Shown here: positions 1 through 8,185 of the stretch, in pieces | Layout: each line of letters begins with the position of its first letter | Numbering within the stretch: position 1 is the first letter of the stretch | Origin: Alphaproteobacteria bacterium | GTDB lineage: Bacteria; Pseudomonadota; Alphaproteobacteria; UBA8366; GCA-2717185 | NCBI GenBank assembly: GCA_016764135.1 | Contig: JAESSL010000397.1 | Coordinates: forward strand, 1 to 12,903 | Direction of reading: 5' to 3' | Length of the DNA stretch: 12,903 nucleotides | Program-made: the position numbers and the translations under genes | Notes under the pieces: generated by a model | Seen by the model: only the letters and a program-made list of their open reading frames with translations | Told to the model about the DNA's origin: nothing | Database searches by the model: none

Positions 1-288
1 CACCCGCTGGTGCGCACGCATCCTGAAACGGGCGCCAAGGCGATCTGGTTTCACACGGGGAAGACCGAAAATATTGAAGGCATGAACCCAACCGAGACGC
101 AGGAGTTTCTGGCGGCTTTGTTGAAGGAATCGGTCAAACCTGAATTTTCTTATACGCATCAATGGACGGTGGGCGATATGCTGATCGTCGACAATCGCTC
201 TGCTCTGCATCGGGCGGGGTCGGATTATGATATGAGCGAACATCGGATGTTGTATCGCACGATGGTGCGCGGCGACCGGCCTTACTAA
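1..288 (+). CDS. TauD/TfdA family Fe(II)/2-oxoglutarate-dependent dioxygenase, C-terminal part (5' end outside window)
   Basis: The frame is open from base 1 and ends at TAA 286-288, giving about 95 C-terminal residues; the true start lies to the left. The visible part opens with HPLVRTHPETG, a hallmark of the TauD/TfdA family. Near the end, LHRAGSDY carries the distal iron-binding histidine (codon 208-210). The following EHRMLYRTMVRGD supplies two arginines spaced like the 2-oxoglutarate-binding arginines of E. coli TauD. Such enzymes are cytoplasmic; they use Fe(II), oxygen and 2-oxoglutarate to hydroxylate a substrate, often releasing sulfite from sulfonates or cleaving an ether or sulfate ester. 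The HxD half of the iron site is outside the window, so the substrate (taurine, alkylsulfate, aryloxyalkanoate or other) cannot be told. A sulfatase gene follows 67 bases later on the same strand, which makes a sulfur-related role possible but unproven. Confidence 0.9.
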   Translation, partial: HPLVRTHPETGAKAIWFHTGKTENIEGMNPTETQEFLAALLKESVKPEFSYTHQWTVGDMLIVDNRSALHRAGSDYDMSEHRMLYRTMVRGDRPY

Positions 289-355
289 CGCGTTTCCAGG
301 CGTCGCCCCGCTCCCTTAAGGCGGATTGCGGTCAATAACCGGGAGGGAGGGGTCC

Positions 356-1138
356 ATGACGCCGAAAGACCTGTTGTTGATCATGACGGATGGCCATGAC
401 CCTCGTTATATGGGCGCGTCCGGGCATCCGTTGGTGCGGACGCCCGCAATCGACCGATTGGCGGCCCGGGGCGTCCGGTTTCCCAACGCCTATACGCCCT
501 GTCCAATTTGCGTGCCCGCGCGCGCCGGGTTCGCCACAGGACGGCCCATTCATGAAACGGGCTATTGGGACAACGCCAACGCCTATGATGGCCGCGTTTC
601 GGGCTGGGCGCAGCAGGTCAGCGCAGCCGGACGACGAATCGAGTCAATCGGCAAGCTGCATTACCGGCGTCGCGAAGACCCGATTGGGTTCGATGTCCAG
701 CATGAACCGATGCATATACCCGATGGCGTGGGCATGGTCTGGGGCGCCATTCGAGACCCGTTCCCGACGCTTGATCCGCCGTTTCGAGTTATCCAGAAAA
801 TCGGGCCGGGCGTTTCGAACTACAATCTGTACGACCGACGGATCGCCAATCAGGCCTGCGAGTGGCTTCAGGCCCGAGCGTCAGAAACGTCCAACGCAGA
901 CGCCGAGCCCTGGATGTTGAATGTCGGCTTCGTCGCCCCGCATTTTCCGCTGGTGGTTCCGCTTGAATATCTGGACCTCTATCCGCTCGCCGATATGCCC
1001 GCGTTCAAAAGTATCTGGATTCTGATCAGGGCCACCATCCTTGGGTGGCGGCGCAGGATGCGGCGATTGGCCAGGACAAGTTTTTTGAAAGTAACGAGGA
1101 GCGGTTGCGCGGCCTCGCTGCTTATTTTGGGTTGGTGA
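356..1138 (+). CDS. Type I (formylglycine) sulfatase, N-terminal part of a frameshifted gene
   Basis: The start is ATG 356, because a strong purine-rich ribosome site (GGGAGGGAGGGG, 341-352) sits just before it; an in-frame GTG at 326 has no such support. Residues 1-20 hold the N-terminal metal-binding stretch (LLIMTDGHDPRYMG). Residues 52-56 are CVPAR, the CxPxR signature in which Cys52 is converted to the formylglycine nucleophile, so an FGE-type maturase or equivalent would be needed. Alkaline-phosphatase-fold sulfatases hydrolyse sulfate esters; some relatives cleave phosphonate or phosphate monoesters. No signal peptide is visible, so it looks cytoplasmic. Sequence stays family-like to about residue 218 (PLADMPAFK), then turns into an Arg-rich tail ending at 1138. 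The family-like sequence continues in another frame (see 1045-1830). Together the two parts give about 491 residues, a normal length for the family. Confidence 0.85.
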   Translation: MTPKDLLLIMTDGHDPRYMGASGHPLVRTPAIDRLAARGVRFPNAYTPCPICVPARAGFATGRPIHETGYWDNANAYDGRVSGWAQQVSAAGRRIESIGKLHYRRREDPIGFDVQHEPMHIPDGVGMVWGAIRDPFPTLDPPFRVIQKIGPGVSNYNLYDRRIANQACEWLQARASETSNADAEPWMLNVGFVAPHFPLVVPLEYLDLYPLADMPAFKSIWILIRATILGWRRRMRRLARTSFLKVTRSGCAASLLILGW

Positions 1139-1830
1139 GCTTTATTGACGCCCAGATCGGGATGGTGCTCGATGCGCTCGAAGAGCTTGGGCTCAAGGAT
1201 GACACCCGGATTATTTACACGAGCGATCATGGCGACAGCATTGGCGCGCGCGGCCTGTGGGGTAAGTCGGTCTTCTACGAAGAATCTGTTAAAATTCAGA
1301 TGATTCTTGCGGGCCCTGACGTTGTGGCCCCTGGCGGTACGAACGGCGCCATTTGCGAAACCCCCGTAAACTTGACGGATTGCTATGCGACGATTCTGGA
1401 CGGGCTCGGCGTGAGCGTCGTGGGTGACGCGGCGCATCCGGATAGCCGCTCTTTGTTCGAGATCGCGCAAGCGCCGGTGGATTCTGACCGGGAAATTCTT
1501 TCGCAATACCACGCATTTGGATCGCCATCGGCGGGCTATATGTTGCGGAAGGGGCGATATAAATATCATCACTATGTCGGTTTTCCGCCAGAGTTGTTTG
1601 ATCTGGAAAACGACCCGGAAGAATTACGCGATTTAGCCGCTGATCCCGCATACGCCTCGGTTCTTGCGGAATATGAAACTCTGCTCCGCGCGCGGCTGGA
1701 TCCGGAATTGGTGGACCGTCGCGCCAAAGCCGATCAGGACGCGCTCATCAAGCGCCATGGCGGACGGGAGAAGGCGAAGTTTGTCGGCGCGCCCGGCGCA
1801 ACGCCCGTGCCGGGATATTCCCCGGAATAA
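1045..1830 (+). CDS. Type I sulfatase, C-terminal part of the same frameshifted gene
   Basis: This is the continuation of the sulfatase that starts at 356, in the -1 frame relative to it. Family-like sequence in this frame can be read back to about 1009 (KYLDSDQGHHPWVAAQD), well before the first possible GTG start at 1045, which has no ribosome site. The part is therefore a gene fragment and not an independent gene. It holds the second metal-binding motif, YTSDHGDSIGARGLWGK, with the Asp-His pair and the active-site lysine after LWG. The C-terminal subdomain includes RKGRYKYHHYVG and PPELFDLENDPEE, typical of sulfatase C termini. Restoring one A in the run at 1007-1010 would read ...PAFKKYLDSDQG... 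and give one open frame. A sequencing or assembly error is as likely as a true mutation. The gene ends 16 bases before the convergent acyl-CoA dehydrogenase gene. Confidence 0.85.
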   Translation: MAAQDAAIGQDKFFESNEERLRGLAAYFGLVSFIDAQIGMVLDALEELGLKDDTRIIYTSDHGDSIGARGLWGKSVFYEESVKIQMILAGPDVVAPGGTNGAICETPVNLTDCYATILDGLGVSVVGDAAHPDSRSLFEIAQAPVDSDREILSQYHAFGSPSAGYMLRKGRYKYHHYVGFPPELFDLENDPEELRDLAADPAYASVLAEYETLLRARLDPELVDRRAKADQDALIKRHGGREKAKFVGAPGATPVPGYSPE

Positions 1831-1846
1831 ACGCCAGCTTTAGGCC

Positions 1847-3076
1847 TCAGGCGTCGCCGGTGGGCACGTCGGTGAAGGCGACATTTTTGTCGACGCGGAT
1901 ATCCTGTGGCAAGCCCAGCACCCGTTCGGCGATGATGTTGCGCAGGATTTCGTCGGTGCCGCCGGCGATGCGGCTGCCGGGTGAGGATAACGCCGCTTCC
2001 TGAAACATGCCCTGCATGGGTTGTGTGGATTCATCGAAAATCATGCCGGCGATATTCATCAGATCCACGCCGAAATTGGCGATTTCCTGACGTTTTCTGG
2101 CGCTGACGACCTTTGTGATGGAGGATTCCGGGCCCGGCGTCTCCCCTTGCGACAGGGCGGAGATGGTCCTGAACTTGGTGAGCTTGAGCCCCTGCATCTG
2201 CACATACCAATCGGCCAGTTTTTCGCGCACCTGGGCATTGTTGATGGCGGGACCGTCTTCCAGCGTCAGTGATTTGGAGAGCTCAAAGATTTCATCGAAA
2301 TCGGGCGCCGGGACCTGACCGACCGCCAGCCGCTCGTTCATCAACGTGGTGATGGATACACGCCAGCCTTCGCCAACTTTCCCGAGGCGCTGGGAATCCG
2401 GGATGCGCACATCGTTGAAGAAGACTTCGTTGAAGTTCGACGTGCCTGAAATTTGCTTGATGCGTTTGACCTCGATCCCCGGCGATTTCATGTCGAGGAA
2501 GAAAAACGTCAGCCCCTTGTGCTTTGGCGCTGTCGGGTCGCTGCGGGTGACGATGATGCCGTAATCGCAAAAATGGGCGCCCGACGTCCATATTTTTTGG
2601 CCGTTGATGATCCAGTCGTCGCCGTCGCGGGTTGCGCGGGTGCGCAGTCCGGCGACATCGGACCCGGCGTTGGGTTCAGAGAATAACTGGCACCAGATTT
2701 CCTCGCCCCTCAACGCTGGTGGGGCGTAGCGCTGTTTTTGCGCCTCAGTCGCGTAGGTCAGCATGGTCGGGATGCACATTCCCAGCCCGATTTCATAGAC
2801 CCCGCGCGGCGTCACATATTCCGCTTCTTCCTGATTATAAATCACCTGTTCCATGGGGCCCGAGCCGCGCCCGCCATACTCTGTCGGCATGGTGATGCCG
2901 GAGAAGCCCGCTTTGTGCTTTTTGGCTTGCCAGGATTTCGCCAGATTAACCAGATCGTCGGCGCCGTATCGGGACTTGAAGACCATGCCCGGTTCGCGCC
3001 GCTCGGCGTTGGCCTCGAGCCATGTACGTACATTTGCGCGAAATTTAGCCTCACTGGGCGTATCGGAGAAATCCAT
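1847..3076 (-). CDS. Acyl-CoA dehydrogenase (FadE-type)
   Basis: A full-length 409-residue flavoenzyme of the acyl-CoA dehydrogenase family, which makes the alpha,beta double bond in acyl-CoA thioesters and passes electrons to ETF. Residues 1-120 form the N-terminal helical domain. LFSEPNAGSDVAGL (131-144) and KIWTSGAHFCDYG (161-173) are the FAD and substrate motifs of the middle beta domain. RIAGGTDEILRN (369-380) is the C-terminal FAD-contact segment. The MCAD-type catalytic glutamate (YEGT) is replaced by AGGT here. Glu248 in LMNERLAVG lies where isovaleryl-CoA and long-chain dehydrogenases keep their base, so it is probably the catalytic residue (hand alignment). ATG 3076 is supported by AAAGGGA a few bases upstream on this strand. 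It lies 68 bases downstream of the TIM-barrel gene on the same strand, so the two are probably co-transcribed. The acyl substrate is unknown; branched or ring-derived acyl-CoA is possible. Confidence 0.93.
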   Translation of the reverse strand: MDFSDTPSEAKFRANVRTWLEANAERREPGMVFKSRYGADDLVNLAKSWQAKKHKAGFSGITMPTEYGGRGSGPMEQVIYNQEEAEYVTPRGVYEIGLGMCIPTMLTYATEAQKQRYAPPALRGEEIWCQLFSEPNAGSDVAGLRTRATRDGDDWIINGQKIWTSGAHFCDYGIIVTRSDPTAPKHKGLTFFFLDMKSPGIEVKRIKQISGTSNFNEVFFNDVRIPDSQRLGKVGEGWRVSITTLMNERLAVGQVPAPDFDEIFELSKSLTLEDGPAINNAQVREKLADWYVQMQGLKLTKFRTISALSQGETPGPESSITKVVSARKRQEIANFGVDLMNIAGMIFDESTQPMQGMFQEAALSSPGSRIAGGTDEILRNIIAERVLGLPQDIRVDKNVAFTDVPTGDA

Positions 3077-3144
3077 ATTCGTCCCTTTCCGTCACCTCAC
3101 ATTATACACTCTAACAATGTGGCGGCGGCGCGCAAACGACATCG

Positions 3145-3960
3145 TTAAGATGGGAAGCGGTCCGCCATCCAGTCCCGTCCCCGCAGCATGTCCTCCAGCG
3201 ATCCGAACGCGCACATGTAATGACCGGTAAAGCCGGCCGCCTCGATCCGGGCAAACATATCGGGGAAGTCGATCATTCCGTCGCCCGGCTGCATGTGTTG
3301 TTCGTATTCGCCGTTGCTGTCGGCGACGCGCACTTCGGCCAACCGGTCCGTGGGCAAGGCGTCCAGAAATCCGGCGATCCCTTCTGGCGTCAAAGACGCA
3401 TGGTTGATGGTGAAGGACCACGCGAGCGCGGGTGAGGAAATACCATTGAAGTAGAACAGGCACTCTTCGATATCATGGGCGAGGTAGTGCACTTCGGCCC
3501 GGTCCGGTTCCGGGTTGAGATTTTCGAGCAGGAGCTGCACGCCTTTTTCTTCGGCATATCCCGCAGCGCGTTTCAAATGCTCAAGGCCAGCGTCCATGCG
3601 CAATTGCTTGTCGTCGGAAAAATGGTATCCCGCATGCACTTCCACCCAGGCGGCGTTCATGCGCGCGGCGGCGTCGATATAGCCACGCAGATAGGCGTCG
3701 ACCGCATCGCGCAGATAGGGCGAGACCTCTGCGATATTGACTGCCGAGAGCGTATGGAGGCCCAGCCGTATGCCGGTCTCTTCGCACCGTGCGCGAATGG
3801 CCTCGCATACCGGGTCGGTAAAGCGCTCTAACGGGTTTGGCGCGATGTCGATGCGCGTGTCGATATAGGCGACGTCGTTTTCAACGCCCCATTCAACCGC
3901 CGCTTCGGTCGATAGTTTGCCGCTGACATCAACGCCAATTCGGTTTCTGATATCCGCCAT
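3145..3960 (-). CDS. Sugar phosphate isomerase/epimerase-like TIM-barrel protein (AP endonuclease 2 family)
   Basis: A 271-residue protein with the pattern of the xylose-isomerase-like / AP endonuclease 2 fold: LGLHTLSAVNI (His69), VEVHAGYHF (His109), LLLENLN (Glu146), a helix-rich segment with NHASL (His187), and the PGDGMIDF segment after His222. This fold covers epimerases, isomerases, hydrolases and the endonuclease IV family, so the reaction cannot be named. By hand alignment to ketose 3-epimerases, only Glu146 of the four metal ligands remains; the expected Asp, His and Glu fall at Thr184, Arg211 and Ala251. The protein may have a changed metal site or none. It has no signal peptide and looks cytoplasmic. 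The start ATG 3960 has only a weak ribosome site (GGGACC). It is first in a likely two-gene unit with the acyl-CoA dehydrogenase and is divergent from the solute-binding protein gene. Confidence 0.85.
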   Translation of the reverse strand: MADIRNRIGVDVSGKLSTEAAVEWGVENDVAYIDTRIDIAPNPLERFTDPVCEAIRARCEETGIRLGLHTLSAVNIAEVSPYLRDAVDAYLRGYIDAAARMNAAWVEVHAGYHFSDDKQLRMDAGLEHLKRAAGYAEEKGVQLLLENLNPEPDRAEVHYLAHDIEECLFYFNGISSPALAWSFTINHASLTPEGIAGFLDALPTDRLAEVRVADSNGEYEQHMQPGDGMIDFPDMFARIEAAGFTGHYMCAFGSLEDMLRGRDWMADRFPS

Positions 3961-4011
3961 GGTTGGTCCCGGTTTGTTTCCCTGTGTGTGAATTCTACGC
4001 TGGCTTTACGG

Positions 4012-4024
4012 GGCTGGGCCAGCC
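4012..4024. promoter_or_regulatory. 13-bp perfect palindrome in a divergent promoter region (candidate operator)
   Basis: GGCTGG-G-CCAGCC is a perfect inverted repeat with a one-base centre. It lies between the divergent TIM-barrel gene (start 3960) and solute-binding protein gene (start 4125). GCTGGC at 3999-4004 and GCCAGC at 4018-4023 form a second, wider pairing. The loop is too short for a good hairpin, so a dimeric repressor or activator site is more likely than a terminator. No regulator gene is in the window, so the protein cannot be named; chance is not excluded in GC-rich DNA. Confidence 0.35.
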
Positions 4025-4041
4025 TTCACCATAATCGGGTC

Positions 4042-4070
4042 TTGCTTACATGTGGTCGTATCGGCTTAAT
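4042..4070 (+). promoter_or_regulatory. Weak sigma-70-like promoter candidate for the solute-binding protein gene
   Basis: TTGCTT (4042-4047) and CTTAAT (4065-4070) are spaced by 17 bases and partly match the -35 and -10 consensus. Transcription would begin near 4077, about 48 bases before the chosen start ATG 4125, and downstream of the alternative ATG at 4050. The match is modest. Confidence 0.3.
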
Positions 4071-4124
4071 TCACGCAAGAATTCTCTTTCTTATTCCCTC
4101 TCCAATAATCCCGGAACAGAACTC

Positions 4125-4862
4125 ATGACCGCACCATCATCGGAAGTCATTGCGCAACTGACCCCGACCGGCGTTTTGCGCGCTGGCATCAACATGTCCA
4201 ATTTTTTACTGGTCGTCGACAAGACCGCGTCGGGCGATCCGATCGGCCCATCCCCCAGCCTCGCGGGTGAAATCGCCAAGGCGCTGGGCGTGGATTTGAA
4301 GCTTGTCCCGTATGAAACACCCAGCCTGGTCGCCGGCGCCGCCGGAAACAATGAGTGGGATATCGGCAATATCGGCGCCGAGCCGCAACGCGCTAAAGTG
4401 ATGAATTTCACCGCGGCTTATGTGGAGATTGAGGCGACCTATCTCGTGCCCCCGGAATCGTCGATTCAGTCGGTTGATGAGGTCGATCAGCCCGGCAACA
4501 ATATTTCCGTTTCCAAAGGCAGCGCCTACGGTTTGTGGCTGGAAAACAATATCAAGAAAGCCAACCTGAAGCCGGTTGAAGGCGGTGACGCGGCGTTCAA
4601 CGCCTTCGTCAACGACAATATGGACGCGCTGGCGAGCCTGCGCCCGCGCCTTGTGACGGAAGCTGAAATGATGCCCGGATCGCGGATTCTCGAGGGTCAG
4701 TTCGCCGCTGTTCAGCAAGCCGTCGGCGTAAATCTGGGCAATGACGCAGCTTATGCGTGGCTAAAGTCTTTTGTCGAAGACGCCAAGGCCAGCGGGATGA
4801 TCGCAGGCTTTATCGACACCCATGGCGTACAGGGCAAGCTGTCGGTCGCGCCCGCCGCGTAG
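4125..4862 (+). CDS. Solute-binding protein family 3-like protein without signal peptide
   Basis: A 245-residue protein resembling the substrate-binding component of polar amino-acid ABC importers (SBP_bac_3). Seen motifs are LTPTGVLRAGIN at the start, SLAGEIAKALGV, then the central NEWDIGNIGAEPQRAKVMNFTAAY, and a C-terminal WLKSFVEDAKASGMIAGFI. The frame is open back to ATG 4050, but that ATG lies inside the likely promoter and has no ribosome site; ATG 4125 has GGAA at 4113-4116. Neither start gives a hydrophobic signal peptide or a lipobox, which is unusual because family members normally act in the periplasm. No permease or ATPase gene is nearby. It may be a cytosolic ligand-binding protein or an enzyme that reuses this fold, as cyclohexadienyl dehydratase does; this is inference. 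It converges with the cupin gene, only 6 bases away. Confidence 0.85.
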   Translation: MTAPSSEVIAQLTPTGVLRAGINMSNFLLVVDKTASGDPIGPSPSLAGEIAKALGVDLKLVPYETPSLVAGAAGNNEWDIGNIGAEPQRAKVMNFTAAYVEIEATYLVPPESSIQSVDEVDQPGNNISVSKGSAYGLWLENNIKKANLKPVEGGDAAFNAFVNDNMDALASLRPRLVTEAEMMPGSRILEGQFAAVQQAVGVNLGNDAAYAWLKSFVEDAKASGMIAGFIDTHGVQGKLSVAPAA

Positions 4863-4868
4863 GCTTGG

Positions 4869-5423
4869 CTATCCATGCGGTCGCTTTCGCCCGTCCTCAT
4901 CGACCGCGTCGATGAGGACGAAGGCGATTCGGCAAATCTTGTCGTAGCGGTTCGCCCAGGCGTGGTTGGTTCCCCGTTGGATCACCACGTCGCCCGCACA
5001 CAAATGCACGTCTTCCTCATCCAGTAACATATCAATTTCGCCTTCCAGAACGATGGCGAAATCCACGGTTTCCGTCCGATGCATGAAGGGATGGCGCGCG
5101 CCTTTAACCACAAGATGCGCCGATCCCGCCGCGCCAAAAGCCTTGTCCGCGTCATAGGCGGAGATTTCAGCATCGCTTACGGGCGGAAATTCGTTAATGC
5201 GAAAATTAACCCCATTGGCGAGCGGCTCGGTGGTGAAGGCTGCTTTCGCCGGATCCGGGTCGCCGTCATAGGTGGTCGGTGTTGCGTCGGTTCGCCACAA
5301 ATTTGTGCGGCCGCCCGGTCGATGTTCGGACACCACAATATTTTCAGCGTGGCTGTCCATTATCACGACCGCCTTGCCGTTTTCATCGTGGCCAGTCACC
5401 ACGCGCCGTACGGATTTTACCAT
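4869..5423 (-). CDS. Cupin domain protein
   Basis: A 184-residue protein with a single cupin barrel in its C-terminal half. Motif 1 is HPFMHRTETVDFAIVLEGEID (111-131), with His111, His115 and Glu118 as likely metal ligands. Motif 2 is GDVVIQRGTNHAWAN (144-158), with His154 as the remaining ligand. The first 100 residues carry a less conserved extension (EHRPGGRTNLWRT, FRINEFPPVSD) of the kind seen in small catabolic cupins. Related proteins are usually annotated only as cupin proteins; some metal cupins are dioxygenases, isomerases or decarboxylases, and others only bind ligands. No DNA-binding domain is present. The start ATG 5423 has GGAGAAA upstream on this strand. It is divergent from the enoyl-CoA hydratase gene, with 171 bases between them, so the two may share regulation. 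The last codons contain a strong inverted repeat (4892-4920). Confidence 0.88.
   Translation of the reverse strand: MVKSVRRVVTGHDENGKAVVIMDSHAENIVVSEHRPGGRTNLWRTDATPTTYDGDPDPAKAAFTTEPLANGVNFRINEFPPVSDAEISAYDADKAFGAAGSAHLVVKGARHPFMHRTETVDFAIVLEGEIDMLLDEEDVHLCAGDVVIQRGTNHAWANRYDKICRIAFVLIDAVDEDGRKRPHG
4892..4920. repeat. Perfect 13-bp inverted repeat with 3-base loop at the convergent gene ends
   Basis: Bases 4892-4904 pair perfectly with 4908-4920 around the loop CGC. The repeat lies inside the last codons of the cupin gene (VLIDAVDEDG) and starts 29 bases after the stop of the solute-binding protein gene. No T run follows on either strand, so it is not a classical intrinsic terminator. It could still stabilise mRNA 3' ends or slow polymerase where the two convergent transcripts meet. 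Confidence 0.5.
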
Positions 5424-5594
5424 GAAATTTCTCCGATATTATGGGGGGTGGGCTCGTTGAATGAATCGAACGATGCGCCCAAAGCTGCGCCGTCGTCAAA
5501 CGCGCCGCGCGTCGCGGCAGCGTGGTTTGTGCGTCGGCAAGCGAGGGCCTAGGCTGATTTAGAGTGCCTTCAACGTCTGAAACCGGAGAGATTT

Positions 5595-6401
5595 ATGACC
5601 AGCAATGCGCAAACCATGTCGACCTTTGAGGTCGAAAACCATGTGGCGAGAGTGACGCTCAACCGACCGGCGGCCCTGAATTCACTCAACCCGGAACTAC
5701 GCTGGGAGCTGTCTCAGCATTTCGACGAGATCGAACGCAACGATGATATCTGGGTTGCGGTGGTGACGGGCGCCGGGGACCGGGCGTTTTCCGCCGGGGC
5801 GGATTTAAAACATCGCGCCCGGGAACGCGATGCGGATGCGGCGCAGCGGGCGCATTGGGCGAAACTGGCCGGTGAAACCAGAAGTTTGATTGAACGATGG
5901 TATTTTCCCAAACCCCTCATTGCGCGGGTTAATGGCTTTGCGCTGGGCGGCGGGCTGGAGCAGGCTCTGGCGTGCGATATCATCGTCGCGGCGAATCATG
6001 CGGAGTTTGGCCTGCCGGAGCCGCGCCGCGGTCTCATCGCCGGGTCCGCCGGGGTTCACCGTCTGCCGCGTCAGATCGGGCTGAAGCCTGCGATGGGGTA
6101 TATGCTGACCGGGCGGCACATGTCGGCGGAACGCGCCTATCAACTTGGGCTGGTCAATCAGGTTGTGCCGCTGGACAAGCTGGACGCCGCTGTTGACGAA
6201 TGGGTCGCCGATATTCTGCGCTGTGCGCCTCTGGCGGTTCGCGCCACCAAGGAGGCGGCGATGCGAGGTCTCGATCAGCCACTGGCGCAGGCCTATTACT
6301 CCCCCTATGAGGCCAACCGCCGTCGCGCGCAATCCGAAGATGCGATTGAAGGTCCCCGCGCCTTCGCGGAGAAGCGAACGCCGAACTGGAAGGGCCGCTA
6401 G
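5595..6401 (+). CDS. Enoyl-CoA hydratase/isomerase family protein
   Basis: A 268-residue crotonase-fold enzyme of normal length. VTLNRPAALNSLN (20-32) opens the fold. RAFSAGADLK (63-72) and NGFALGGGLEQALACD (113-128) build the oxyanion hole. Both hydratase glutamates appear present: Glu122 in GGGLEQ and Glu142 in FGLPEP, matching Glu144 and Glu164 of rat enoyl-CoA hydratase. Water addition to 2-enoyl-CoA is therefore the best guess, although the superfamily also holds isomerases, hydrolases and lyases. The AERAYQLGLVNQVVP segment (about 178-192) is also typical. ATG 5595 follows GGAGAG at 5585-5590. The gene precedes the Baeyer-Villiger monooxygenase gene by 84 bases on the same strand. With the acyl-CoA dehydrogenase it would supply two consecutive beta-oxidation-type steps. 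Confidence 0.93.
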   Translation: MTSNAQTMSTFEVENHVARVTLNRPAALNSLNPELRWELSQHFDEIERNDDIWVAVVTGAGDRAFSAGADLKHRARERDADAAQRAHWAKLAGETRSLIERWYFPKPLIARVNGFALGGGLEQALACDIIVAANHAEFGLPEPRRGLIAGSAGVHRLPRQIGLKPAMGYMLTGRHMSAERAYQLGLVNQVVPLDKLDAAVDEWVADILRCAPLAVRATKEAAMRGLDQPLAQAYYSPYEANRRRAQSEDAIEGPRAFAEKRTPNWKGR

Positions 6402-6443
6402 CGCCCGGCTTGCGAGTCCCGGCATGGCTTTGTCGCGCAATAT

Positions 6444-6459
6444 CGCTATCATGATAGCG
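6444..6459. promoter_or_regulatory. 16-bp perfect palindrome before the monooxygenase gene (candidate operator or weak hairpin)
   Basis: CGCTATCATGATAGCG is fully self-complementary. It lies between the enoyl-CoA hydratase stop (6401) and the monooxygenase start (6486). As RNA it could fold as a 6-bp stem with a CATG loop followed by GTTTT, a weak terminator or attenuator. As DNA it resembles a dimeric regulator site. An in-frame mini-ORF (ATG 6451, or ATG 6424) ends at TGA 6487-6489, overlapping the monooxygenase ATG as ATGA. Confidence 0.45.
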
Positions 6460-6485
6460 GTTTTGGACGAGAGGGAGCGGGCGAA

Positions 6486-8144
<1,659 letters not shown>

Positions 8145-8185
8145 TCCGGGGCTTTGCTCGCATCAGGGCGTCTGCGATCAGGCCG

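Noticed and set aside
1004..1012. Programmed -1 ribosomal frameshift in the sulfatase gene
   Set aside because: The in-frame codons are TTC AAA AGT. The heptamer C AAA AGT does not fit X XXY YYZ, and slipping back would pair Lys-tRNA with CAA. No stem-loop was noted just downstream. A lost base is simpler.
979..1572. Long minus-strand ORF (197 codons) opposite the sulfatase
   Set aside because: Its frame is a shadow of the sulfatase coding frame, with no recognisable motif and no ribosome site; the plus strand carries clear family motifs.
1826..1850. Hairpin (ACGCC...GGCGT) as terminator between sulfatase and acyl-CoA dehydrogenase
   Set aside because: Only a 5-bp stem with a 14-base loop and a short, broken T stretch; too weak to call.
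5438..5443. CATAAT on the minus strand as a -10 box for the cupin gene
   Set aside because: It would start transcription inside or at the ribosome site, and no fitting -35 lies upstream.
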